A stretch of 64,000 nt of DNA. Source: Bidens hawaiensis (taxonomy: Eukaryota; Streptophyta; Magnoliopsida; Asterales; Asteraceae). Location of the stretch: assembly GCA_021521415.1 (NCBI GenBank), contig JAIQDT010009058.1, forward strand, positions 35,110 through 99,109, in the 5' to 3' direction. How positions within the stretch are numbered: position 1 is the stretch's first letter; every line of letters begins with the position of its first letter. The position numbers and the translations under genes were made by a program. This document shows positions 11,690 to 20,593 of the stretch, in pieces. The notes beneath the pieces were generated by a model. It saw nothing but the letters and a program-made list of their open reading frames with translations, searched no databases and was not told the origin of the DNA.

Positions 11690-12660
11690 AGAGTAAAGTA
11701 CGATGTTGGTGCCACAAGCCTATGATTGGGCCACGTGGCGGCACCACAATGGTTTATTAATTTTGATTTTTTTTATCTATACAGAGTAAAGTACGATGTT
11801 GGTGCTGCAAGCTTGTGATTAGCCACGTGGCAGCACCACATTGGTCTATTAGTTTTTATTATTTTTGGTTTTTTAGTTCTGATATCGTAATGAATGTAAC
11901 AATAACTGACTGAACACCAATTTTATTATTTTTATTTTTAGTTTCGGTACCGTACCTTATGTAACCAAAATTGTAAAGAACATGACGGAAACGCCCAGGT
12001 TTTACTAACACTCGAGTTCTATCGACTGACGTCACCCCATTGGTTCTCAGTTTTTATACTTTTTTCTTTTTTTTCTGTTTTTGTTTAGTTCCGATATCGT
12101 AACAAACGTAACAGAAACCGGCCGGATTTAGGTTGAATTACCGCATCGACGCCTGGAACAACAACGCTTGGGGTTTTACCGACTGAATAAATGTTGTTAT
12201 AAGTATTTAATTTTTTTATGTTAATATTTTTATATGTTACTTTGACGAATTTAGTTGTTGGGTTTTAAGGCTTGAGGTTTACCAACGTTGTCTATACCGT
12301 AACGAACGTAACCAATACCAACCAAATTCACATTGACTCACCGTCATAACGCTTGGGTTTACCAATGCCAGGGAACCAACGGACCGGTTTTACCGATTGA
12401 ATAAATATGTTAACTTTTTTCTAATACGCTATACAAGTGCCGCTATTTCTTTTTTGATTTTTATTTCAAACATTTTAGTTTGACGATTTTATTTTTTAGG
12501 TTTACTTTAGATACCGTAACAAATGTGGCCAATACCGACCAAATTTGCGTTGACACGCCGGTAACACACCCAAATTTACCGACCAATTTCACCACGCAAC
12601 GTGTAGATAAATTACTACTTAAAATTCAAAAAAAAGTATTCTTTGTTTGCATATTTGGCT
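11690..12660 (+). repeat. Tandem 95-bp repeat and degenerate dispersed repeat family
   Basis: Two copies of a roughly 95-bp unit beginning AGAGTAAAGTACGATGTTGG start at about 11690 and 11784. Each contains a CACGTGG element. From about 11880 to 12660 several diverged blocks carry TACCGTAACGAACGTAAC-like text followed by a TTGACTCACCG-like and a GGGTTTTACC-like block. The same text, inverted, flanks the copia insertion at 32094-32144 and 41903-42140, so this is a dispersed family in this genome. Confidence 0.6.
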
Positions 12661-12689
12661 AGGATTATTTACTTTCGTTTCTCATATAT

Positions 12690-13104
12690 AGCTCAAGTGG
12701 TCAGATCCAGATGCGATAAATCCTTTGTGAGGAAGTCGAGTTCCTTTTGGACTTTTCGCTCTTCTTGCATTCGTTGATCTTCATGTACTTGTTTTCTTTC
12801 ATCATGCATTTTTTTTGTTTTTCCGACTCCGAACCTCTTTTAAAGTCGACAATATGGGCAAGATTAACTCCTCCGGTTCATCAATAACAAATTTGCGAGG
12901 TAACTCCTCCGGTTCATCAATAACAAATTTGCGATCATACTCGTCTAAGTTTATTTGGCAGCGAGCATTCGACGTGGCTGGGATGAAGAAAGTGGTGGCG
13001 GGACAGACGACGACTTTGGTGGTTTACGCATTCCCTCCAAGCATCCCCCAATGAAATGAAAAATGACCACGTCGGAGTCGCTTGAACTGCTTTTCGTAGA
13101 GTTG
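12690..13104 (-). other. Possible transposon-gene remnant with a 36-bp tandem repeat
   Basis: On the - strand, 12690-12810 reads as a charged helical peptide including ERKQVHEDQRMQEERKVQK and KELDFLTKDL. This resembles the charged tail of proteins that accompany PIF/Harbinger transposases, but the match is from memory and weak. A 36-bp unit (starting AACTCCTCCGGTTCATC) occurs twice in tandem at about 12867-12936. If the 13105-13475 copy marks the original 5' end of OXA2, the right part of this stretch was that gene's native upstream DNA. Confidence 0.25.
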
Positions 13105-13475
13105 TTTGCAATGTGGTTGTAAGGGTTACTGATGCTGTTTATTTTTGTTGTTCATTAACTCGGGGAATAACCCAACCCGTCTGTCTCAGTCGCCATGGCT
13201 ATGCGGAAGCAATCAGTCTCCAGGCTTCTTCTCCGCCTCCGTCACCACTCACAACCACCTCTTCTTCGTATAATCACCTCCTCTGATCCAACTTCCCCAA
13301 TCCAATCTCAACGTTTCACCGATAAACCAAACCGATGCATGTCTACACTCTGTTTTTATGCTCCCAATAATCGATTCCTAACACCCGGCACCTTCTCATA
13401 TTCCAATCGTTCCTTCTCAACTGAAGGCGAACAACCAGGCTTCTTTGATTACGATGATTTTGACACTGCCGCTGA
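13105..13475 (+). pseudogene. Truncated second copy of OXA2 5' UTR and exon 1
   Basis: 371 bp nearly identical to 20082-20452; the one difference I saw is at 13433 (A versus G at 20410). It includes 90 bp of 5' leader, the ATG at 13195 and the first 93 codons with the Arg-rich mitochondrial presequence. Identity stops inside the codon after FDTAA, where unrelated sequence follows and the frame ends at 13530. It lacks every later exon and cannot make an insertase. It may still carry the original promoter side of the gene, because its left flank is non-viral. Confidence 0.9.
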
Positions 13476-13718
13476 AGTGATTGTATTGCTGGTTTTCAGC
13501 GAATATTTTCAAGTTAAGATTTCATTTTGAGATTTTTGGGTTGTTGTTATTATTATTATCCTGTGATAAGTGAATTTCTAGGGTTTGTGGTGAAATGGTT
13601 CCTTATGAAGTTTCGCAAATCAATTGATCTTGAAGTGATTGTATTGCTGGTTTTCAGCGAATATTTTCAAGTTAAGATTTCATTTTGAGATTTTTGGGTT
13701 GTTGTTATTATTATTTTG
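13473..13718. repeat. Filler with an 85-bp direct repeat
   Basis: Between the truncated exon copy and the viral end lie two matching 85-bp segments (13473-13557 and 13631-13715), starting TGAAGTGATTGTATTGCTGG, separated by 73 bp. The source of the filler is not visible in the window. Filler with short duplications is typical of end-joining repair. Confidence 0.75.
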
Positions 13719-13725
13719 GATACCA
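13719..13725 (-). other. Partial initiator-tRNA primer site at the viral end
   Basis: On the - strand the last recognisable viral bases read TGGTATC, the first seven bases of the Met-tRNA primer site of plant pararetroviruses; non-viral filler follows at once. Seven bases could match by chance, but the place, at the end of the leader, is where the site should be. Confidence 0.4.
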
Positions 13726-14046
13726 TAAACCATTATTTGCGGAATGTTTTAGGAAAAATATTTTGTTTAAGGAAAGATATATTTCTTTTGGTAAGGAGAA
13801 ACATATATAGAATCTTTTGAAGTATAATAACAGCAGAAATAAATTTATACCTTTCAATCTGTAATCAATCTATCTTGCTCTTGTAAATTCTAATCTTCTG
13901 CAAGTGACCAATCCAACAACACCATGATTTCCCTAACGCCCTCTTGGCTAAACGGTACTCTCCTTGGAGGCTACATAGGATTCCAGGTTTTACAGGATGA
14001 AAACTTATTATGAGGAAGATAAAGGAATAAGATTTGAAAGGATATT

Positions 14047-14052
14047 TTTATT
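14047..14052 (-). terminator. Viral poly(A) signal AATAAA
   Basis: AATAAA on the - strand lies about 145 bp downstream of the viral TATA box. Pararetroviruses place the signal in this position, so it is used only on the second passage around the circular template. Confidence 0.55.
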
Positions 14053-14194
14053 TCATCACTGTTTTTCCCGAAGGAAAACTTCTTGATATCTACATTGTTT
14101 CTCCTTTAAGGAGATTTACTCACACATGCTTCTAGAAAATTAAAAGTAAAAGAAAAGGGGCGAGTGTTGATTCCCTTAAACCTAAATCATACTT

Positions 14195-14261
14195 CTTTAT
14201 ATAGGAGAAGCAGATTTTTACAAATGACCAAAATGGCCTTCTTCTATCGTCATTGATGACG
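14195..14261 (-). promoter_or_regulatory. 35S-like pararetroviral promoter
   Basis: Immediately behind the transactivator ORF, read on the - strand, a paired TGACG element (CGTCATCAATGACG, 14248-14261) is followed about 45 bp later by TATATAAAG (14195-14203). The order, spacing and place match the as-1 element and TATA box of the CaMV 35S promoter. In CaMV the two TGACG motifs are direct; here they are inverted. Transcription would run leftward, away from OXA2 and antisense through the truncated exon copy. Activity is not shown by sequence. Confidence 0.7.
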
Positions 14262-14264
14262 TTT

Positions 14265-15746
14265 TTAGTCTATATACCCATGTGTTGGGTCTAGGTCTCT
14301 GGTGTCTTCTTCCGAAAAGTAGATTCCTTCTTCAGTGGAAGAGCTGCTTTTTGTTAAAGTTGCTTTGCACCATGTGCATTGGTGGTCCTCAATGATTTCT
14401 TTTAACTTTTGGCAAAGTTTTTCTTTAGTGGTGGGACTGACTTCCACTTTATTTTCAATAATTTGTTGTGTGAAATTATTGATGGCTGCCCGTTCGACTT
14501 GTGGAAGAGGCGTTGTGCTATAGCTTGTAATAATGCAATTATTGCTGCAATAATTTACTTTGTTAAAGCTTCCTCTCTTGATTTTGTCAAGATTGTGAAA
14601 GATCCTAATGAATCTTTCTGTTCTGATTGAACTCCAGTTTTCAATGTCTTCATCATCGTTCATAATTTTTGAAGGATTGACAGTTCTTGTTTTGGCTAGG
14701 CCAATTTCTAGGTGATGGTAGGCGGGAAAAGTACTTCCTTGATACCAATCGGGAAGAGTGGATGTGCATTTGACAAAGATATTTGCATCCTTTGCTGCTG
14801 CAATCTTCTTTCGAAAGTTTTTAATTGCTTTCTTCATTCCTTCTGTCAATAAACTGATTTCTAGCAAATTAGATGCAGGATAAATAAACTTGATTAATCC
14901 AGCAGAAAATGCTAGAGAAACAAGTTCTGGGCTAGAGCCTGGACAAAAGACAATTAGGCTTTTAGTGGCCTTATCTTCTGTGTAGATATGTTCGGACTCA
15001 AAATCGTTTTGACTAAGGGACCTTGCTTTGGACCATATTGTCCTGAATTCATCCAGAGATATGATATCCTTTTCTTCTTTTTCTTCAAAACATGTCATTT
15101 TTGAGAAATTTGTGGGAGCTTCTCTGAACTCTATAATTTTTTCTGGTTTCCTGGGTTTCAAAGGTTCAGGAAAAGTTATTACCTTTAGAGGTATTTCTTT
15201 TTTGCCGAATTCTGCAGAAAAACGTGTAGCTTCTTGTTGAGCTTGATACAAGGTTTTGTATTTTCTAAACGGGAAGGGATTTCCCGAGGTGTATTTGGAG
15301 ACTAGAGACCAGTCTTCATAAATACCTCTGTGATCACCGTCAAAAATGACATAGAACCTAGAAGTATCTTTTTCTGGTTTGTTAGCCATTTCTGAGTAAC
15401 TTGGTCTGAGAGAGACCTTTTCAGTTTTTGGCAAACTGTCAGCCATCAACGGATTTGTTGTGTCTTTACCAGAGCCGTTTGCTTCTGGACTAGATGAAGA
15501 TTGTGGTTCTTCATTTACCTTATTTTTGCTTTTTTCCAAAGCAACAGGAGTTAACGGACTTGAGTGTTCTTTACCCTTAGCCGTTTGTAAGGGAATAGAT
15601 TCAGATTGTATCCTTTCGGATTCCTGTTCTGAATTAACAGTTGTTGCTTTTAGACTTTCGTCATATAAAGCTATTTTTTCTTGAATGACTTTAAGCTCAA
15701 TGATCAAGAATTTTTCTTTAAGGCGTAATGCCTTTAATTCCTCCAT
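14265..15746 (-). CDS. Caulimovirid transactivator/viroplasmin (ORF VI), intact frame
   Basis: 493 codons without interruption. The family forms the cytoplasmic inclusion bodies and lets ribosomes reinitiate on the polycistronic viral RNA. Residues 1-30 are helical. Residues about 35-125 are Ser/Glu/Lys-rich and probably disordered. The viroplasmin mini-domain lies at about 129-178, with FYVIFDGDHRGIYEDW and YQAQQEATRF. A conserved core follows, and a Cys/Ser-rich C-terminus (CTWCKATLTKSSSSTEE) ends the protein. The length is close to the usual roughly 500 residues. It is the only large viral ORF here without a lesion. It lies between the polymerase gene and the 35S-like promoter, its usual place. 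The frame is open, but expression from a truncated integrant is unproven. Confidence 0.88.
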   Translation of the reverse strand: MEELKALRLKEKFLIIELKVIQEKIALYDESLKATTVNSEQESERIQSESIPLQTAKGKEHSSPLTPVALEKSKNKVNEEPQSSSSPEANGSGKDTTNPLMADSLPKTEKVSLRPSYSEMANKPEKDTSRFYVIFDGDHRGIYEDWSLVSKYTSGNPFPFRKYKTLYQAQQEATRFSAEFGKKEIPLKVITFPEPLKPRKPEKIIEFREAPTNFSKMTCFEEKEEKDIISLDEFRTIWSKARSLSQNDFESEHIYTEDKATKSLIVFCPGSSPELVSLAFSAGLIKFIYPASNLLEISLLTEGMKKAIKNFRKKIAAAKDANIFVKCTSTLPDWYQGSTFPAYHHLEIGLAKTRTVNPSKIMNDDEDIENWSSIRTERFIRIFHNLDKIKRGSFNKVNYCSNNCIITSYSTTPLPQVERAAINNFTQQIIENKVEVSPTTKEKLCQKLKEIIEDHQCTWCKATLTKSSSSTEEGIYFSEEDTRDLDPTHGYID

Positions 15747-15871
15747 TTCTTTTTTATTTTCTAAACCCGAAATCCCCTTTACTTAAAATTTATAAAAAAG
15801 AGATATTGAATTTGTGAGATGATAAATATGAGCTTGTGTGGTCCTTATTTATAACCGGGTAAATAGTGATT

Positions 15872-16540
15872 TCAATTATTTTGAAAATCACGTGTAAGGC
15901 AATCAGCCAAGACATTTTTTGGCCCCTCAAGGTGCTCAATATCAAAAGCATATCTTGAGAACCACATTTGCCATCTGACGAGGCGTCCTTGTTTATTATC
16001 TCCAGAAATTTTTGTTTTAAGGAAATAAGTAAAATTTTTGTTATCTGTCCTGACTAGGAATTTTACAGGAGTGAGATAAATGGAAAATTTTGAGATAGTA
16101 TTTTTAACCGCTAGTAATTCTTTTTCATTACTGTGATAATTTCGTTCAGCTGGTTTAAAGCTTCCCGAAGTGTATCTGCATATCTCTTCTTTTTCAGCTG
16201 TTTTAGCCTTTAGAACTCCTCCCCAAAAATCGTTTGAGGCATCTGTTTCTATAATAAGAAAATCTTTTTCTTTTGGGAGATAAAGTTTTGGAAAATCTGT
16301 TAATTTTTTCTTTATCTTTTTTATGTAATCAGTATCAGATTGTTTCCATTCCCAAACATAATCTTTCTTTAATTTTACCTGTAACGGTTTTCTAAGCTCT
16401 GCAAGCTTTGGAATATAACTTTCTGCATAAGTTAAAACGCCCAAAAATCTTTGAAGATGTTTCTTGTCTTCTAAGATATTAGGAAATTTATGCAAATTTT
16501 CTAAAATGTGTTTTTTGAGGACAATGAGTCCCTTGATCAA
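15872..16540 (-). pseudogene. Caulimovirid polymerase, RT thumb and RNase H part
   Basis: This frame carries the end of RT (LQRFLGVLTYAESYIPKL) and RNase H (IIETDASNDFWGGVL, then NYHSNEKELLAVKN and VRTDNKNFTYF) up to the natural stop at 15872. It is offset from the preceding RT frame (16488-16991) by a frameshift in the 50-bp overlap. The RNase H acidic residues are visible. Belongs to the ORF V pseudogene, not a separate gene. Confidence 0.88.
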
Positions 16541-16991
16541 TTTCTAAGCCTAAGAAATTTATTTTTGTTTTAAAAAGATTTGCTTTCTTTTTAGATAAAA
16601 TTATTCCATATTTTTCAATTGTTTTTAGAACTGAAAAAACATGAAAATAGTGCTTTTCTTCGGAGTTTGAGAAAACTATTATATCGTCAACATAGACGGT
16701 ACAATATTCTTCTAATCCTCTTAAAGCGTTTTGCATATGTCGTTGAAATATGCTGGGTGCTTGTTTTAAACCAAAAGGAACTACCTTCCATTGATAATGT
16801 CCGTCTGGGCATGTAAATGCAGTTAATAACTGCGATTCTTCATCTAATAGTACCTGCCAGAAACCACTTTTGCAATCGAAACTTGAAAAAATGGTTTTTC
16901 CTCTTAAGAGGGTTAGTAACTCTTGCATACATGGGAGATTATGGCTATCACCTTTAGTAGCTGCATTGATTGCTTTATAATTTACAACCAT
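16488..16991 (-). pseudogene. Caulimovirid polymerase, RT catalytic part
   Basis: This frame covers RT palm and fingers. It has VVNYKAINAATKGDSHNLP, FSSFDCKSGFWQV with the first catalytic Asp, VPFGLKQAPSIFQRHM, and YVDDIIVFS with the paired catalytic Asp residues. Frameshifts at about 16975-16991 and 16488-16540 separate it from the flanking parts of the same gene. Confidence 0.9.
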
Positions 16992-17313
16992 TCACTTTTT
17001 TCCTCTTCTTTTTTTCTGCCTCGTTTTCAACTAAGAATGCAGGAGACATGTGAGGAGATTTACTTGGGACTATTAATTTAAGATTTAATAGTTCTTTGAT
17101 TTGTTTTTTAAATTCTTCCTTATCCTGGGGACTATATTTCATAGGTTTTACCCTGATTATAGTTTTTGGATCAATTAACTCTATTGATGCTTTCATCCAT
17201 TTTTTGGATTTTTCAGGATCTATAGGGTTTTCTGAGCATACTTTCTCAAGTATTTCTTCAATTTTTTGATACTTTCTTATTTCTAGAAAATATTTTTCTT
17301 CAGGTTTTATAAC
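16975..17313 (-). pseudogene. Caulimovirid polymerase, protease-RT linker and RT start
   Basis: From the stop at 17314 the frame can be followed through the linker into MKASIELIDPKTIIRVKP and PSKSPHMSPAFLVENEAE, the start of the RT domain, before the frame slips at about 16990. The TAA at 17314-17316 separates it from the protease part. Confidence 0.8.
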
Positions 17314-17877
17314 TTATTGAGTTATATTAGTACCTGGTATTTGTTTTGTTTTTGAATCTTTTTTCATAGATTCAAGAAATCCGGGCTTTCCTAATTGAAA
17401 GGCTTTTGTTACTTTTTTAATCAAAATCATTTCTTGATTAAGATGAAAAGATATTCTATCAAGCCATTGGGTAAATGGACCATATAACTGACAGAAATTG
17501 TTTCCTAAGAGAATATCAATACTTGATTCCTGTTGATAGATTGTTGGAATAATAAAAGGTTCTCCTGAGAAATAGACAATCAGATTTCTACAGACTTTAT
17601 CCAACTTAATTGTTTCTTGATTGGCGATTGTTACATCAATGCTTCTGGGAGTATTTTCCCATAATTCATCGGGTATAACATGCTTGCTTGCGAGACATAG
17701 ACTTGCCCCTGTGTCTATATAACAATGTAGAGTTATAATTTTATATCCTTTTAGGAAAATTTTTCCCTTGATATAAATTGAGTTAGGATTAGTTATGTTT
17801 GAATATACTAACTCATTTTTCTTTTGAGAAAAATGTAAAATATCTTCTTCCCAATTGATAATTAGGTTTTTATTCAT
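17314..17877 (-). pseudogene. Caulimovirid polymerase, aspartic protease part
   Basis: 187 codons from ATG to a premature TAA. The retropepsin active site is LHCYIDTGASLCLAS (residues about 49-63), with the family's downstream ILLGNNFCQLYGPF block. It overlaps the end of the coat protein frame by 4 bp. In relatives, protease, RT and RNase H are one ORF, so the stop at 17314 makes this a broken ORF V. Confidence 0.88.
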
Positions 17878-18437
17878 CCAGATTCTTCGGAAGAGAAATC
17901 TTCAGAGGATGAATCACTAATTATTTTTAATGAATATACTTGCATATAATCATCAAAACTATCTTCAGAGGGAAAATATCCATCTGTTTTTGCTATAGAG
18001 ATAAGCTTCGTTTTCTCTGGAAATTTTTGTCTATTAGGACATTCGTTAGCATAATGCCCTTCCTCAGAGCATATCCAACATCTACATTTCTTTTTTCCTT
18101 GAGGACAAACCTTAGGTTTTTCTTTTGAGAAGTATTTACCAGGAGTAAATTTTCTCTTTTTATTTTTCCAGAATCTTTTCTTTGGTTTATACCTTTTTTT
18201 ATATTTCTTTTTGAAATATTTTTTATCTTTTGTTTGCTTACAGCCGAAAGATAACTGTGGAATTTCTGCTAATTTCTTGCAACAGTTTTTGTTGAATCTT
18301 TTTAACTGTTTTTGTTTTTTAGAGAAATCACAATATGTAGCAATTTCTTCTTTAGCAATTTTAGTAGCAAACCCTAGAGAATGCATTGTTAAACCGTTTT
18401 TCTCTTTATTCCATCTTTCTTTGGCTTTTTCACCCAC
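17874..18437 (-). pseudogene. Caulimovirid coat protein, C-terminal part
   Basis: This frame holds a very Lys-rich basic region and the CCHC RNA-binding knuckle CWICSEEGHYANEC (residues about 119-132), then a Ser/Asp/Glu-rich acidic tail. These are the hallmarks of caulimovirid coat proteins. It is offset from the N-terminal part (18430-19260) by a frameshift around 18430-18470; together they match the usual coat protein length of about 450-500 residues. Confidence 0.88.
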
Positions 18438-19260
18438 GATTGGAATTTTTCATTAAGTAGACTTCTACCCAAGAGTGGTATTCTCCTGTACTTAATTTGT
18501 ATAAATTTGTTTCGAATAAACAGGTGAATTCGTCTAAAAGACAGATGTCACATAACTGTGCTCTTGTTAAATTTTGTCTTGCTTTTTCAAGCAATTTCTG
18601 GTTTTCTAGATCTTTATTAGAAAAGAAATCAAGGCCTAAAAACATAGTGTATAAGGCGTTAATAATTTGTTCAAAAAGATCAATACCATCTAAATCCTCA
18701 TTCCATGAGGTTCCTTTGATAAAATCTTGTATTATTCCCGCGGACTTATGCTCTATTAGTAATAACAAGGTTTTAGCATTAGAGAATTCTTCTTCATTAG
18801 ACTGAATTATCAGGCTAATTTCGGTATTCCATTTATCAATTACCTCTTTTCTTTTTTCGAGGTCAAAGATACAGTCAATTTTTATAGTGTCAATGGCAGT
18901 AGAGCTTCCATTGTTAGCACTAGGTATTCCCTTATGATATGGCATAGAGAATTCAGCTTTTGCTTTTTTATAGCGTGTTCTACCATAACTAGTACTAGCT
19001 TGATGCATTCTAGTATTTTGTTTTGGAATTTCATCTTCTTCTGAAGAATCTTCTTCCTCTTCTGTTTTAGGCTCTGGAATAACCAAAACTGTTTCTTTTG
19101 GGAAATATTTTTCGTTCAAATTTTTATTTTCAAAAAATTTTTTCTCGCATTCATCTTCACTTAAAGACAAAAGTTGAACGAGTTCATTAATTTGATCCAC
19201 TGGAAGGGTATCTAATTGCTCATTAAAAACTTGTTCTAATTTTTGCGTAATAGAATTCAT
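18430..19260 (-). pseudogene. Caulimovirid coat protein, N-terminal part
   Basis: 276 codons with an acidic Glu/Ser-rich N-terminal part (EEEEDSSEEDEIP at about residues 67-79) and the conserved capsid core. The frame ends abruptly at 18430 while the coat protein continues in another frame. The start lies 6 bp after the 87-codon ORF upstream, consistent with the compact viral layout. Confidence 0.85.
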
Positions 19261-19266
19261 TTTGAA

Positions 19267-19530
19267 TTAAGCTGTAGAAAATATAATTTCTTTTTCTTCA
19301 AGAACTTGTAAATGGTTCTTAATATCATATAAGGCTGAGAATTCTTTAGCAAGATTGTTAAGCCTTTCATGAGGATCCATATTGATGTCGTTTATCAAGT
19401 AATGAATTCTTATTTGTATGGAGTGAATGAGTATTCTATATTCATTCTTTTTAGATTGAATATTTCTAAAGGCTATTTTTAAATAATTTTTTATCATTGC
19501 CTTATTTTGACTTTTGAAGGTCTTCTTCAT
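19267..19530 (-). CDS. Small caulimovirid ORF between the virion-associated and coat proteins
   Basis: 87 codons, Lys- and Ile-rich and predicted mostly helical. It overlaps the preceding ORF by 29 bp and ends 6 bp before the coat protein start. I do not recognise the family. It may be a separate small viral protein or an N-terminal extension of the coat protein in another frame. Confidence 0.55.
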   Translation of the reverse strand: MKKTFKSQNKAMIKNYLKIAFRNIQSKKNEYRILIHSIQIRIHYLINDINMDPHERLNNLAKEFSALYDIKNHLQVLEEKEIIFSTA

Positions 19531-19813
19531 TAGAGTTAAAAGGCCAAGTTAGCGCGTTTGGACTTTTGGAATTTCCTAATGATGGATTTCCCACGTTGAA
19601 GTTAGGAAAAGAGTATTTCTGAGATTTTTCAGAAATTTTTTCTTTTTGCCTTACGGATGTTGAAGGCTGCGTTTTTTCGTGATTATCAATTTTTTCTAAG
19701 ACATCTTTGATAATTTTTGCCGCAATGACTTCTAAATTTTCTTTAGTAGCCATGTTGTCTATTTTATTAATTAATTCTTTAATTAATTCTTCTATTTTTA
19801 TGAGTGAACTCAT
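19502..19813 (-). CDS. Caulimovirid virion-associated protein (ORF III-like), intact frame
   Basis: 103 codons. The N-terminal half is a heptad-rich helix (IEELIKELINKIDNMATKEN), fitting the tetrameric coiled coil of virion-associated proteins. The C-terminal half has the conserved KYSFPNFNVGNPSLGNS and ALTWPFN motifs of the ORF III family, which bind the coat protein and link virions to the movement and transmission proteins. It lies 85 bp after the movement protein stop; the aphid-transmission ORF found there in CaMV is absent. Confidence 0.82.
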   Translation of the reverse strand: MSSLIKIEELIKELINKIDNMATKENLEVIAAKIIKDVLEKIDNHEKTQPSTSVRQKEKISEKSQKYSFPNFNVGNPSLGNSKSPNALTWPFNSNEEDLQKSK

Positions 19814-19898
19814 ATTATTCTTAGAGGATATATGTTTATTTATGCTTCAATTTCTTTTTCTAAAGTGACTATAGTATTTAAAATTAGTTTTGAGGATA

Positions 19899-20081
19899 TT
19901 ATATCCCAACAACTTCTTTTAAAATCTCACCGTACTTATCTATCCTTTCAGACATAGACCTCATTAATTGAAGTTCACTGTTACCAGCTTCTCTTAAATG
20001 TGAAGAGGTTCCTGCATAACTATGTCTTGGTTTAGACACAAGTATTTGTTTGTTTCGAGCAATATCAATTGCCCAGTTTTC
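19899..20081 (-). pseudogene. Caulimovirid movement protein, last ~60 codons
   Basis: An open frame enters from the junction at 20081 and ends with TAA at 19899-19901. It reads ENWAIDIARNKQI and SYAGTSSHLREAGNSEL, then a helical tail LMRSMSERIDKYGEILK. The position before the virion-associated protein and the coiled-coil-like tail fit the C-terminus of a caulimovirid movement protein. More than 80 percent of that gene is missing. Confidence 0.7.
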
Positions 20082-20171
20082 TTTGCAATGTGGTTGTAAG
20101 GGTTACTGATGCTGTTTATTTTTGTTGTTCATTAACTCGGGGAATAACCCAACCCGTCTGTCTCAGTCGCC

Positions 20172-20593
20172 ATGGCTATGCGGAAGCAATCAGTCTCCAG
20201 GCTTCTTCTCCGCCTCCGTCACCACTCACAACCACCTCTTCTTCGTATAATCACCTCCTCTGATCCAACTTCCCCAATCCAATCTCAACGTTTCACCGAT
20301 AAACCAAACCGATGCATGTCTACACTCTGTTTTTATGCTCCCAATAATCGATTCCTAACACCCGGCACCTTCTCATATTCCAATCGTTCCTTCTCAACTG
20401 AAGGCGAACAGCCAGGCTTCTTTGATTACGATGATTTTGACACTGCCGCTGATGCTAGGGTTTCCGCTGAGGACCTTATTGAGGATGCTAGGGTTTCCGC
20501 TGAGGTTATCGGCAGTGGCGAAGAGCCGATTCTTCCGGTTCGTTGCTTGGTTTGGGTTCTGGATACACTCCATGATCTTACTGGCATCCCTTG
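20172..20593 (+). CDS. OXA2 exon 1: presequence and start of insertase
   Basis: Encodes residues 1-141. The start [18 protein letters not shown] is an Arg-rich amphipathic mitochondrial targeting sequence. An 11-residue unit ([11 protein letters not shown], then [10 protein letters not shown]) is an in-frame 33-bp tandem duplication at about 20451-20510. The exon ends inside a Trp codon at GT 20594. Only 90 bp of its upstream sequence is native; virus lies beyond 20081. Confidence 0.92.

Larger units (their letters stand above)
13719..20081 (-). mobile_element. Endogenous pararetrovirus (Caulimoviridae), partial
   Basis: A 6.36-kb viral insert on the - strand. In viral order it has the end of the movement protein gene, a virion-associated protein, a small ORF, the coat protein, the protease-RT-RNase H gene, the transactivator, a 35S-like promoter and a leader. 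That order, and a separate transactivator ORF followed by the promoter, match Caulimovirus and its close relatives. Missing are most of the movement protein and the aphid-transmission ORF. There are no LTRs or integrase, as expected. Coat protein and polymerase are broken by frameshifts and a stop, so this copy alone cannot make a complete virus. Few lesions over 6 kb and an almost unchanged flanking duplication suggest a fairly recent capture. Confidence 0.92.

Noticed and set aside
11544..11747. Small His/Thr-rich protein
   Set aside because: It is the TG/TA microsatellite read in frame.
13195..13530. A separate 111-codon mitochondrial protein gene
   Set aside because: It is the truncated copy of OXA2 exon 1; after codon 93 it runs into filler DNA.
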